From positions 1 to 64,000 of the forward strand of contig CAZFGT010000006.1 of assembly GCA_964518505.1 (NCBI GenBank): 64,000 bases of DNA. Direction: 5' to 3'. Source of the stretch: DASPUH01 sp964518505 (GTDB lineage Bacteria; Chloroflexota; Limnocylindria; Limnocylindrales; CSP1-4). Within the stretch, counting starts at the first letter, position 1, and each line of letters begins with the position of its first letter. The translations under genes were made by a program, and so were the position numbers. Shown one piece after another: positions 52,618 to 63,059 of this stretch. The notes beneath the pieces were generated by a model. That model saw nothing but the letters and a program-made list of their open reading frames with translations, was not told the origin of the DNA and ran no database searches.

Positions 52618-52914
52618 TCACTCCACCTGGCGCGGATCCGGCTCGTGTCGTGGCGGCCGCAGGGTGATGAGCAGGTACGGCGTCTGGGCGTCACGGCCGT
52701 GGTCGCGCACCTGTGACTCGAGTGCCCCGGGGAAGCGGTCGCGGAGCGCGGTGCGCACGCCGTGGACGGTGCGTTCCAGAAGGGCGATGTCAGCCACGAC
52801 GCTGGCGAATGCGTCGAGCTCGGCGCGAGGGCGTTGGGGCGCGGCGACGTGGATGGAGGTCATGCCGTCGGCCAGCCATGCGATGCGCACGGCGCCATCC
52901 AGCTCGAGCTCCAC
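52618..52914 (-). CDS. Small hypothetical protein
   Basis: A 98-residue soluble protein I do not recognise. The pattern is alpha/beta (AVRIAWLADGMTSIHVAAP; LDAFASVVADIALLERTV) with a basic Pro-rich tail. The GTG start has GGGAGG about ten bases upstream. It lies 53 bp after the PAC2 gene. Confidence 0.55.
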   Translation of the reverse strand: MELELDGAVRIAWLADGMTSIHVAAPQRPRAELDAFASVVADIALLERTVHGVRTALRDRFPGALESQVRDHGRDAQTPYLLITLRPPRHEPDPRQVE

Positions 52915-52967
52915 GGCCTAGCGGTCCTCCCGGCGGACGTGGCGCAGCGGGGCCCCGATGCTGGGGT

Positions 52968-53822
52968 TCACGCGCGCTGGCTGCCCTCGGTGCCGCGATC
53001 GCGCAGGAACCGCTCGATGTCCGAGATCAGGTCGTCGCCCGACGGCAGGCGCGACTCATCGACCATCGCCTCCAGCTTCTCCACGTATGCCTTGGTGTCG
53101 TCATCGGCGGCCGTGGCCGCGTCCAGGCGGGCGCGCAGCTGACGTGCCTCACGACGCAGCGCAACTGCCGCCGGTTCGGTACCCAGGTGGCGCGACAGCG
53201 CCTGCAGCAGGGCCAGCGAGGCGGCGGGATACGGGCCGCTCACGTAGTGGGGCACCTGGGCGAAGTAGCCCAGGGTCGGGATGCCGGTCTGCGCCACCGC
53301 GATGTCGATCGCGGAGATGGCTGCCGACGGCACGCGCAGGAGGCCGGTCGGCCCAGGCCGGACTTCGCCGCGCAGCAGGCCGTGGGTCGACTCGGTGCCC
53401 ATCAGGGTCACCGGCCGCGTATGCGGCACGGCGGCCGGGATAGCCCCCATGCTGATCCACTCGGCGACCCCGAAGCGATGAGCCAGCTCGACGAGGTCGC
53501 CAGCCAGCTCCTGCCAGCGGAAGTCTGGCTCGTGGCCGCTCAGGATCAGCGTGTCGTGGTCCTCCAGCCGTGCCCGATGGAGGGTCACGGCCGGCCAGGT
53601 CAGCTCCGCGGGGCGGCCGTCAAGGATCTCCAGGGTCGGCCGGCGGGCGCGGTAGTCGAACAGCGCGTCACTGTCGAAGGTCGCCAGAAGGTGCCCCTCG
53701 TCGGTGGCCAGCAGCTCGGCCACGGCCGTCGCGGCGCCGCCGGCATCGACCCACCCGTCGAACGCCACGACGACCGTCGGGGCGATCAGCTCGACCGATT
53801 CACGGAGGCGATAGAGCGTCAC
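52968..53822 (-). CDS. PAC2 family protein
   Basis: A 284-residue protein of the PAC2 family, related to the eukaryotic proteasome assembly chaperones. VVAFDGWVDAGGAATAVAEL is the typical first motif, followed by LILSGHEPDFRWQEL and LGYFAQVPHYVSGPYP. The C-terminal 70 residues are helical and charged. No proteasome genes are in the window. GTG follows TATGCT (53829-53834) by six bases. Bacterial function is unknown. Confidence 0.87.
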   Translation of the reverse strand: MTLYRLRESVELIAPTVVVAFDGWVDAGGAATAVAELLATDEGHLLATFDSDALFDYRARRPTLEILDGRPAELTWPAVTLHRARLEDHDTLILSGHEPDFRWQELAGDLVELAHRFGVAEWISMGAIPAAVPHTRPVTLMGTESTHGLLRGEVRPGPTGLLRVPSAAISAIDIAVAQTGIPTLGYFAQVPHYVSGPYPAASLALLQALSRHLGTEPAAVALRREARQLRARLDAATAADDDTKAYVEKLEAMVDESRLPSGDDLISDIERFLRDRGTEGSQRA

Positions 53823-53871
53823 GGCGCAAGCATAGGCCGCGTCAGAGGAGCCTGATTCGAGGTCGGTGAGC

Positions 53872-56871
<3,000 letters not shown>

Positions 56872-57031
56872 CGTCTCTCATCCTCCGTGTCGCCTGTGGG
56901 CCGCTCGCCGTAGCTGCGAGTTCGGTCCGCCTGGACGCCGGAGGGCCCGTTCCCCTTCGCCTGCGCCGACCCGGGATGGGGGTCCTGGCGCGGTTCGAAG
57001 GGCCGTTGCTCGCGTCGCCCGTAGACCACCG

Positions 57032-57060
57032 AATCTAGTCCTCGGCCGGCCGCCTGTCAA
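57032..57060 (-). promoter_or_regulatory. nrdJ promoter
   Basis: On the minus strand TTGACA (57055-57060) and TAGATT (57032-57037) are 17 bp apart, a close match to the housekeeping consensus. Confidence 0.75.
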
Positions 57061-57078
57061 GCCGATCCCGGGCCGAAA

Positions 57079-57094
57079 ACACAATATCTGGTGT
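57079..57094 (-). promoter_or_regulatory. Candidate NrdR box
   Basis: ACACAATATCTGGTGT closely matches the NrdR consensus (acaCwAtATaTwGwgt). It lies about 19 bp upstream of the nrdJ -35 element. A palindrome centred about 31 bp further (57109-57125) may be a diverged second site, since NrdR sites usually come in pairs about three helical turns apart. Confidence 0.65.
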
Positions 57095-57466
57095 CGTGGA
57101 GCCATTCGTACCACAAGCCGTGGTATCCCAGCGTCCGGTAGCACACGCTCGATCGCGGGGCCGCTGGGGATGGCCGGTGGATGGCTTGTGGGGATCGTGT
57201 GGACGGAACGGTGGAGCCTCCGGAACGGGCCCGCATTCCCGGTGGGCGAAGCGATCATAGAACAGGTGTGCGATTCGTCGGTCAGCGGGCCCGTCGGTCG
57301 CCGCCTTGCACCGCATGACGGATCCGACGTCTGAGGACGTGCTCCCGCCCCGAGACCGTCACGCCGTGCAACGAGGGCCGGCTGAGCCCTCCTCGGCGGG
57401 CAGTCCCGCCGCCGGATGCGTCCTCCGATGCAAGACGGTGCGGCGACAGAGCGGCCGCCCCCCGAT

Positions 57467-57606
57467 CCACCTGAAAGGTGGCTAACGACCGACTTGGGGC
57501 GCCAACGTGGTCGTCCTGCACACCTGATGCACGAGCGGAGGAAGAACGCTGATCCGGGAGGCCGGTAAGGCCCGCATCTTCGCCGTTAGCCACCCTTGAT
57601 GGTGGC
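57467..57606. repeat. Inverted-repeat element with hairpin ends
   Basis: A perfect 11-bp inverted pair, GGTGGCTAACG (57477-57487) and CGTTAGCCACC (57584-57594), flanks 96 bp. Each arm extends into a small hairpin: CCACCT-GAA-AGGTGG (57467-57481) and GCCACC-CTTGAT-GGTGGC (57589-57606). No gene inside. Confidence 0.75.
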
Positions 57607-57637
57607 CAGGGACCCCAGGCTCAGCGGCGGCCGTGGG

Positions 57638-58507
57638 TCAGATCGTGCCGCTGAACGTGTCGCATTGGCCCGGGTCGCCGCTCTGGTAGCCGACGCTGAA
57701 CCAGTGCTGACGCTGGGCGGAGGAGCCGTGGGTCCACGACTCGGGGTTGACCTGGCCCTGGAACTCCTGCTGGATGCGGTCGTCACCGACGGCTGCGGCG
57801 GCGTCCAGGGCATCGGCGATGTTGGCCGCCGTGAGCGGCTCCAGGAAGCCCGTCCCGGCGGCGTGCTGGGCCCACACGCCGGCGTAGCAGTCGGCCTGCA
57901 GCTCGGTGCGGACGGAGGCCCCCTGGGCTCCCTGCTGGCTGGTCTGGCTGGTCAGCACGCCCAGCAAGTCCTGGACGTGGTGCCCGTACTCGTGGGCCAC
58001 CACGTAGGCCTGGGCGAACGGGCCGCCCTGCGCCCCGAACTGCGACTGGAGCTCATCGAAGAAGCCCAGGTCCAGGTAGACGTGGCCGTCGTCGGGGCAG
58101 TAGAAGGGGCCGACGTCGGTGGTGGCGGGCCCGCAGGCGGTGTCCATCGAGCCGCTGAAGAGCCTCGTGGTGGCGATCGTGTAGGTCTCCCCGGAAGCCT
58201 GGAACTCGCTCTGCCAGAAGGCCTGGACGCTGTCGACGTCGCCCACGATGCGGCACTCCTCGAGCGTGTTGGCGTCCGCGCCGGTGACGCAGGCGCTGGC
58301 CAGCGGCCCGTTGTCCACGCTGGCCGAGCCGCCACCGCCGGTCAGGTCGTTGATGTTGCCGCCCAGCAGGACGTAGACCAGAGTCAGCACGATGCCGACG
58401 GTGCCGCCGCCGGCCACCAGGCCGCCCCGGCCGAACCCCGTACCGCCGCCGCCGCGGTAGTCCTCGACCTCCGAGGTGTCGAGCCGGGCATTCGGATCAA
58501 AGGTCAT
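57638..58507 (-). CDS. Neutral zinc metallopeptidase (YpfJ family)
   Basis: A 289-residue membrane-anchored predicted protease. One helix (GGTVGIVLTLVYVLLGG, about 33-50) follows a Gly-rich N-terminus. VVAHEYGHHVQDLLGV holds the HExxH zinc site, with ELQADCYAGVWAQ giving the third ligand, and several Cys may form disulfides outside. The family is DUF2342/YpfJ-type neutral peptidase. It starts 16 bases after ccsB ends, probably the same transcript. Confidence 0.88.
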   Translation of the reverse strand: MTFDPNARLDTSEVEDYRGGGGTGFGRGGLVAGGGTVGIVLTLVYVLLGGNINDLTGGGGSASVDNGPLASACVTGADANTLEECRIVGDVDSVQAFWQSEFQASGETYTIATTRLFSGSMDTACGPATTDVGPFYCPDDGHVYLDLGFFDELQSQFGAQGGPFAQAYVVAHEYGHHVQDLLGVLTSQTSQQGAQGASVRTELQADCYAGVWAQHAAGTGFLEPLTAANIADALDAAAAVGDDRIQQEFQGQVNPESWTHGSSAQRQHWFSVGYQSGDPGQCDTFSGTI

Positions 58508-58523
58508 GGGCGGCCGGCGGACC

Positions 58524-59495
58524 TCAGCTCAGCCCGCTGTAGGCGTGCAGGCCGTTGAAGAAGAGGTTGCCGAAGAAGGTGAACATGATGGCCCCGAAGC
58601 CGATCACCAGGATGAGGGCGGCAGGGCGGCCGGCCCAGCCCCGCGCGTTGCGGGCGTGCAGGTAGACGGCGTAGATGAGCCACGTCACAAGGGCCGCCGT
58701 CTCCTTGGGGTCCCAGCTCCAGTAGGCGCCCCAGGCGATGGAGGCCCAGTAGCTGCCCAGGATGATCATCGTGGCGAAGATGGGGAAGCCGATGATGACC
58801 GAGCGGTAGGCCACCTCGTCGAGGGTCTTGCGTGACGGCAGCCAGGCGAAGCGGTCGCCGTTGCCCTGGAGGAGGTAGCCGATGGCGGCGGCGAAGGAGA
58901 CGGAGAAGATGCCGTAACTGATCATGGCCATCGCCACGTGGACGGTCAGCAGGGGCGCGTTGTCGAGGGCCGGCACGAGCGGCTCGAAGGTGGCCACCGT
59001 GGACGAGCCGGGGACCGACAGGAAGAGGAGCAGGGAGAAGGCGTACAGGAGCAGGAACGAGGCCACCGCGGTGGGGATGAAACCGAGGGCGCGGATGGGG
59101 TAGCGCCGCTGGAGGTAGAGGTAGCCGGTGGTGATGCCGAAGGCGAAGGCCACCGAGAACTCGAACATCGAACCCCACGGCCCCCGGCCCACCAGGATGG
59201 CCCGGGTGATGAGGGACAGGGCGAGCAGGGCCCAGCCGACCCACGTGCCGATGATCGCCAGCGACCCGACCGCCGCGGTCTGTTCGGCCCAGCGGCTCGT
59301 TGGCGCCGGGCCACCGCCCAGGGCGACGGTGGCCGACCCACCGGCCGTGACGCCGGCCAGCCGGGCGGGCGCCAGGCGCAGGGCGGCCACCCCGCCGCGC
59401 TGGGCCAGCATCGTCGTGTAGGCGACGTGGAAGAAGAGAGCGAAGAGCAGGCTCAGCCCGCCGCTGACGTAGAGGTAGAGCGACATCTGCGCCAT
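58524..59495 (-). CDS. Cytochrome c assembly protein CcsB/CcsA type
   Basis: A 323-residue membrane protein with about eight helices, handling haem for c-type cytochrome maturation (System II). WGAYWSWDPKETAALVTWLI is the conserved WWD-related motif that binds haem outside the membrane; GSMFEFSVAFAFG and HVAMAMISYGIFSVSFAAAI carry conserved His. A partner ResB is not in the window. GAGGAG before ATG at 59495. Confidence 0.9.
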   Translation of the reverse strand: MAQMSLYLYVSGGLSLLFALFFHVAYTTMLAQRGGVAALRLAPARLAGVTAGGSATVALGGGPAPTSRWAEQTAAVGSLAIIGTWVGWALLALSLITRAILVGRGPWGSMFEFSVAFAFGITTGYLYLQRRYPIRALGFIPTAVASFLLLYAFSLLLFLSVPGSSTVATFEPLVPALDNAPLLTVHVAMAMISYGIFSVSFAAAIGYLLQGNGDRFAWLPSRKTLDEVAYRSVIIGFPIFATMIILGSYWASIAWGAYWSWDPKETAALVTWLIYAVYLHARNARGWAGRPAALILVIGFGAIMFTFFGNLFFNGLHAYSGLS

Positions 59496-59530
59496 GCGGC
59501 AGGCTCCTCTGCTGCGCGCTCGCGACCGCC

Positions 59531-60025
59531 TCAGGCGATCGCGGCGCCTCCGGATGGGGGATGGGCCGACGAGCGGACGGTGAGCGGATCGAGACCCGCC
59601 CCCAGGACGTACTTCGTCCCGCAGGCGCGACAGGTTTGCTGGGTGGCCGGGCGTACCGCGCCGTCGACCGGGCAGCGGACGGTCAATTCGTCGTGACAGA
59701 TCGAGCAGGTCGTGGTGCGCGCCGGGAAGAGCAGGTCATCGCGCCCGCAGTAGGGCGTGTTGGGGAGCACCACGGAGGTCCCGTCGCCGAGGTGCTCGGG
59801 CGCTCGGGCCTCGGGCTCCTGGTAGACCACGTGGGCGCGCCGCGAGATGAGCAGGTGATGCGTCCAGCCGACCATGACGAGGGTCAGGATGGGTCCCAGG
59901 ACACCGACGATGAGCAGGAGCGGGACCCACGCCACGACGGCCGACCAGTCGGGGCTGATGACGACCGTGAGGATGCTGAGGATCTGGTTCCAGAACGCGT
60001 TGAGGCCGGCGGCGATCTGATCCAC
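59531..60025 (-). CDS. Membrane protein with zinc-ribbon tail, next to ccsB
   Basis: A 164-residue protein. A membrane helix pair (about 10-58; WVPLLLIVGVLGPILTLVMV) leads to a cytoplasmic segment with four CxxC-like pairs, CSICHDELTVRC and CRACG, forming zinc ribbons. Family unknown; its place before ccsB suggests a role in cytochrome biogenesis or thiol chemistry. GTG follows TAGAAT (60032-60037) by six bases. Confidence 0.72.
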   Translation of the reverse strand: MDQIAAGLNAFWNQILSILTVVISPDWSAVVAWVPLLLIVGVLGPILTLVMVGWTHHLLISRRAHVVYQEPEARAPEHLGDGTSVVLPNTPYCGRDDLLFPARTTTCSICHDELTVRCPVDGAVRPATQQTCRACGTKYVLGAGLDPLTVRSSAHPPSGGAAIA

Positions 60026-60064
60026 GGCGGCATTCTAACGGCGACCCTGCCCTACCATCCGCTG

Positions 60065-60880
60065 GTGCTCCTCATCGTCGACATGGACGGCGTCGTCTAC
60101 CGCGGCGAGGTCCCGGTCCCCGGCATGCCGGCCCTCCTGACGCGCCGCGTGGCCGCCGGGGACACCGTCGTGTACGTCACCAACAACTCGCGCTGGCACC
60201 GCGCCGACTACGCCGCCCGGTTGCAGACCATGGGCGCGCCGCACGACGAGGCGCTGATCGTGACCGCGGCTCGCGCCACCGCGCTGGCGCTGGCCAGGGG
60301 ACCGGCGGCCAGCGCGACCCGGCCGGTGATGATCTTCGGCGGGCCCGGGCTCTCCCGCGAGGTGCGGGAGGTGGGTCGGCGGACGGTCGCGCCAAGCCCG
60401 TTCGGCCTGGCCGCCGACCCCGGGACCGTCGTCGTGGGGGTCGACTTCGCCCTCTCGTACCGCCGCCTGAGCATCGCCGCGGAGGCCGTGCGCGGTGGGG
60501 CCTGGTTCGTGGCCACCAATCGCGACCCCAACTACCCGACCGCCGACACCCTCGCCGCGGGCGCCGGATCCATCGTCGCCGCCCTCGCCGTGGCCGGCGG
60601 CCGCGAGCCCGACCTCGTCATCGGCAAGCCGGAGCCGGGGCTGCTCCGCGAGGCCGCCAGCCTGGCCGGCGTGGACGCCAGCACCGCCGTCGTCATCGGC
60701 GACAACCTGGGCACGGACATCCTGGCGGCCCAGCGAGTGGGGGCGCGGTCGGTCCTGATGCTGACCGGCGTGACGACCCCGGCCCAGCTCGCGGCGGCCT
60801 CAGGCGGTCCTATCACGCCGACCGCCGTGGCAGCCAACGCGGAGGAGCTCGCCGCCGCCCTGGACCGCCTCGGCGGCTAG
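60065..60880 (+). CDS. HAD-IIA family phosphatase (NagD-like)
   Basis: A 271-residue sugar- or nucleotide-phosphate phosphatase. LIVDMDGVVYRG holds the nucleophile Asp, YVTNNSRWHRADYAARLQ the motif II Thr/Ser region, GKPEPGLLREA the Lys, and VIGDNLGTDILAA the Asp pair. The cap is the IIA type as in NagD. GTG at 60065 follows TACCAT (60053-60058) by six bases and is six residues before the nucleophile. Its stop shares CTAG with the convergent deaminase. Confidence 0.9.
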   Translation: MLLIVDMDGVVYRGEVPVPGMPALLTRRVAAGDTVVYVTNNSRWHRADYAARLQTMGAPHDEALIVTAARATALALARGPAASATRPVMIFGGPGLSREVREVGRRTVAPSPFGLAADPGTVVVGVDFALSYRRLSIAAEAVRGGAWFVATNRDPNYPTADTLAAGAGSIVAALAVAGGREPDLVIGKPEPGLLREAASLAGVDASTAVVIGDNLGTDILAAQRVGARSVLMLTGVTTPAQLAAASGGPITPTAVAANAEELAAALDRLGG

Positions 60881-61962
60881 TCGGTGGCCTGCGGGCCAAG
60901 CGACGGTTCTCTCGCCTCGAACGCGGTCATCTGCGCCCGCAGCCGCTCGCGAACCTGTGGTTCATGGCCCAGGAAGGCCACCTCGAGCGCATGGCGGTCC
61001 ATGGCCCACAGCTCGCCGACCGAGAGGTCCAACGGATCCAGGGCCCGCTCGTATTCGCGCCCCAGGGTCAGGTCGCTGACCGTGCGATCGTCGGTGCTGA
61101 GGGTCACGGGCACGCCGGCCCGCAAGAGCCGGGGGAGGGGATGGTCGGCCAGGCGAGGGAAGAGGCCGGCCTGCCAGTTGCTGGTGGGACACAGGTCCAG
61201 GGTCACGGCGCGGCGGGTGAGTTCGGCCATCAGGGCCGGATCATCGACCGCGGGCGCGCCATGGGCGATGCGGGTCGGATCCAGCGCCAGGGCCCGCCGG
61301 ATCTGGGCGGGCCCGCCCCATTCACCGGCGTGGGCCGTGATGCCCAGCCCGCCTGCCCGTGCGATGCCGAAGGCCCGGCGGTGCACCAGGGGGTCGGGGT
61401 ACGCGGCCTCGGGACCCGCCAGGTCGAAGCCGACGAGGCCCTCGGCCATGGCCGCGACCGCCGCCCGGGCCACGGCCTCGTTCCGAGCCGGGCTGTGGGA
61501 ACGCATCGCCACGGCGATGAGCCGCACCTGGATACCGCCCCCTGCGGCGCGGACCTGGGCCGTGCCGCGACGCGTGCCGGCCGCCACCGCCGCGATGACC
61601 TGGCTGACGGTCAGGCGCCGCAGGGTGTGCAGCGCGGGGGCCCAGCGCACCTCGGCGTAGATCGTGCCGTCGCCCGCCACGTCCATCACGAGCTCGGCCG
61701 CCGCGCGCTCCAGGGCCTCCGCGTCCTGGAGGATCGTGAGGGGCAGCTCGAACGCGGCCAGGAGCTCCGCCTGGTCGCGGCACGGCATCGGCGCGCGGAG
61801 GCGGTCCGCCACGACCTCCACCGTCGTGCCCGACGCGAAGAGGCCACGCGCCAGCCCCAGCTCCAGGGCCGTCAAAGGCCGGAGGGAGCCGTCCAGGTGC
61901 AGATGGAGCTCGACCTTGGGCAGGCGCGCGACCAGGTCGTGGGCCGCGGCTGGCAGGGTCAT
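60877..61962 (-). CDS. add: Adenosine deaminase
   Basis: A 361-residue zinc enzyme converting adenosine to inosine. KVELHLHLDGSL gives two His ligands, ITAHAGEWG the third His and the catalytic Glu, and VTLSTDDRTVSD the Asp ligand pair. MDVAGDGTIYAEVRWAP is a family signature. ATG follows TACCAT (61971-61976) by eight bases. With purine nucleoside phosphorylase at 25.6 kb it completes adenosine salvage to hypoxanthine. Confidence 0.9.
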   Translation of the reverse strand: MTLPAAAHDLVARLPKVELHLHLDGSLRPLTALELGLARGLFASGTTVEVVADRLRAPMPCRDQAELLAAFELPLTILQDAEALERAAAELVMDVAGDGTIYAEVRWAPALHTLRRLTVSQVIAAVAAGTRRGTAQVRAAGGGIQVRLIAVAMRSHSPARNEAVARAAVAAMAEGLVGFDLAGPEAAYPDPLVHRRAFGIARAGGLGITAHAGEWGGPAQIRRALALDPTRIAHGAPAVDDPALMAELTRRAVTLDLCPTSNWQAGLFPRLADHPLPRLLRAGVPVTLSTDDRTVSDLTLGREYERALDPLDLSVGELWAMDRHALEVAFLGHEPQVRERLRAQMTAFEAREPSLGPQATD

Positions 61963-62031
61963 GGCCAGCGATGGTAGCCGCCCGAGCCAGCAGGGAGACC
62001 GCCGAGGAGACCGCCCGCTAGACTCCGGTCG

Positions 62032-63000
62032 ATGGCCACCCCGTCACTGGGCCGGACGCTGCGCCGGATCGCCTGGGTCATGGTCGCCGCCGTGATCGCC
62101 CTGGGCGGCGCCGGCCTCGTGGCCGGCGCATCGCTCCCGCCGACCGACGCGGCGCGTCCCGAGCTCACGGTGCGCGGTGACGCGCGGATGGCACCCGGTC
62201 TGACGGCCCTGGACGCCGGCCTCAAGACGGTCGACGACGGCCTGGTCCAGCTGGTGGGCACGGGCGAACAGGTCCTCGTGGACCTGACGGGGATGACCAG
62301 CGACACGGTCGCGGCGGCCCAGATCTCGGCCGACCTGCAGCAGGGTGATGACCAGCTGCTGGCCCTCGAGGAGCAGGCGCAGGCCCTCCAGGCGACCTAC
62401 GCGCAGCTGCCGTACGACGCGTCATCCGACCTCATCAGCGGGCGCACCAAGGGCCGCCTGGCGGCGGTCCGGCAGGCCCTGGACCTCCTTGCACCGATCG
62501 CCGGCGACTGGCAGGCCGTCTCCACCCACGCCACCGTCACGGCCAAGCTCCTGTCTCTTCTGGCGCAGCACGTGGCGGCCGCGGGCCAGGCCGTCCTTGA
62601 TGCGTCGGTGACCGACGCCGCCGGCCACGCCAAGACGCCCGACCTCAAGGGCGCCCTGGCGGCCCTGGACCAGGCGGAGTCCTTCCTGACCCAGGCAGGC
62701 ACCATCCGGGACCAGCTGGCGCCCACGACCGATGTATCCACCTACGACCAGTGGGTGTCGCTCCACCGGTCGTTCGAGGCCGCCCTTCGGCGCTACCTCC
62801 AGGCCCACCTCACGACCAACGACGTGCGCATCCTGACGCCCCTCTACGACGCCCAGAAGGCGGCCGCGGCACGGCTGCCCAGCACCACCGCCGCCCTGGT
62901 GGCGATCCTGGGCGACCTGGAGGCGACCGGCCTGACCGACGGCGTGGCGGCCATCCACCGGGTCCAGACGTCGCTGGAGCAGCTGGCGCAGGTAGACTAG
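62032..63000 (+). CDS. Exported or anchored helical protein of unknown function
   Basis: A 322-residue protein. The N-terminal helix (IAWVMVAAVIALGGAGLVAG, about 13-32) is an uncleaved anchor or signal; the rest is a long, Ala/Leu/Gln-rich helical bundle outside the membrane (ADLQQGDDQLLALEEQAQAL; AALDQAESFLTQAGTIRD). No Cys or catalytic motif. No family recognised. ATG follows TAGACT (62019-62024) by seven bases. A leucyl aminopeptidase gene follows 59 bp later. Confidence 0.7.
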   Translation: MATPSLGRTLRRIAWVMVAAVIALGGAGLVAGASLPPTDAARPELTVRGDARMAPGLTALDAGLKTVDDGLVQLVGTGEQVLVDLTGMTSDTVAAAQISADLQQGDDQLLALEEQAQALQATYAQLPYDASSDLISGRTKGRLAAVRQALDLLAPIAGDWQAVSTHATVTAKLLSLLAQHVAAAGQAVLDASVTDAAGHAKTPDLKGALAALDQAESFLTQAGTIRDQLAPTTDVSTYDQWVSLHRSFEAALRRYLQAHLTTNDVRILTPLYDAQKAAAARLPSTTAALVAILGDLEATGLTDGVAAIHRVQTSLEQLAQVD

Positions 63001-63059
63001 CCGGCGAACACCACCGCGCCGCCCTGGCGCCGTCCCTGCCCGAAGGAGGATCCGCCCCG

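Larger units (their letters stand above)
56872..57637. other. Long intergenic region upstream of nrdJ
   Basis: 766 bp with no supported gene. It holds a promoter (57032-57060), a NrdR-like box (57079-57094), a TACCAC/GTGGTA palindrome (57109-57125), a small GGCGGG-CAGT-CCCGCC hairpin and an inverted-repeat element at 57467-57606. The predicted nrdJ leader is about 150 bases. No cobalamin riboswitch signature is visible. Confidence 0.75.

Noticed and set aside
56872..57030. Cobalamin riboswitch ahead of the B12-dependent reductase
   Set aside because: I looked for the B12-box and the conserved GCCACTG core and found neither; the leader is explained by an ordinary promoter.
57282..57593. A 103-residue minus-strand gene
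   Set aside because: It crosses the inverted-repeat element, has no ribosome site or -10 at fixed spacing, and its composition is random.
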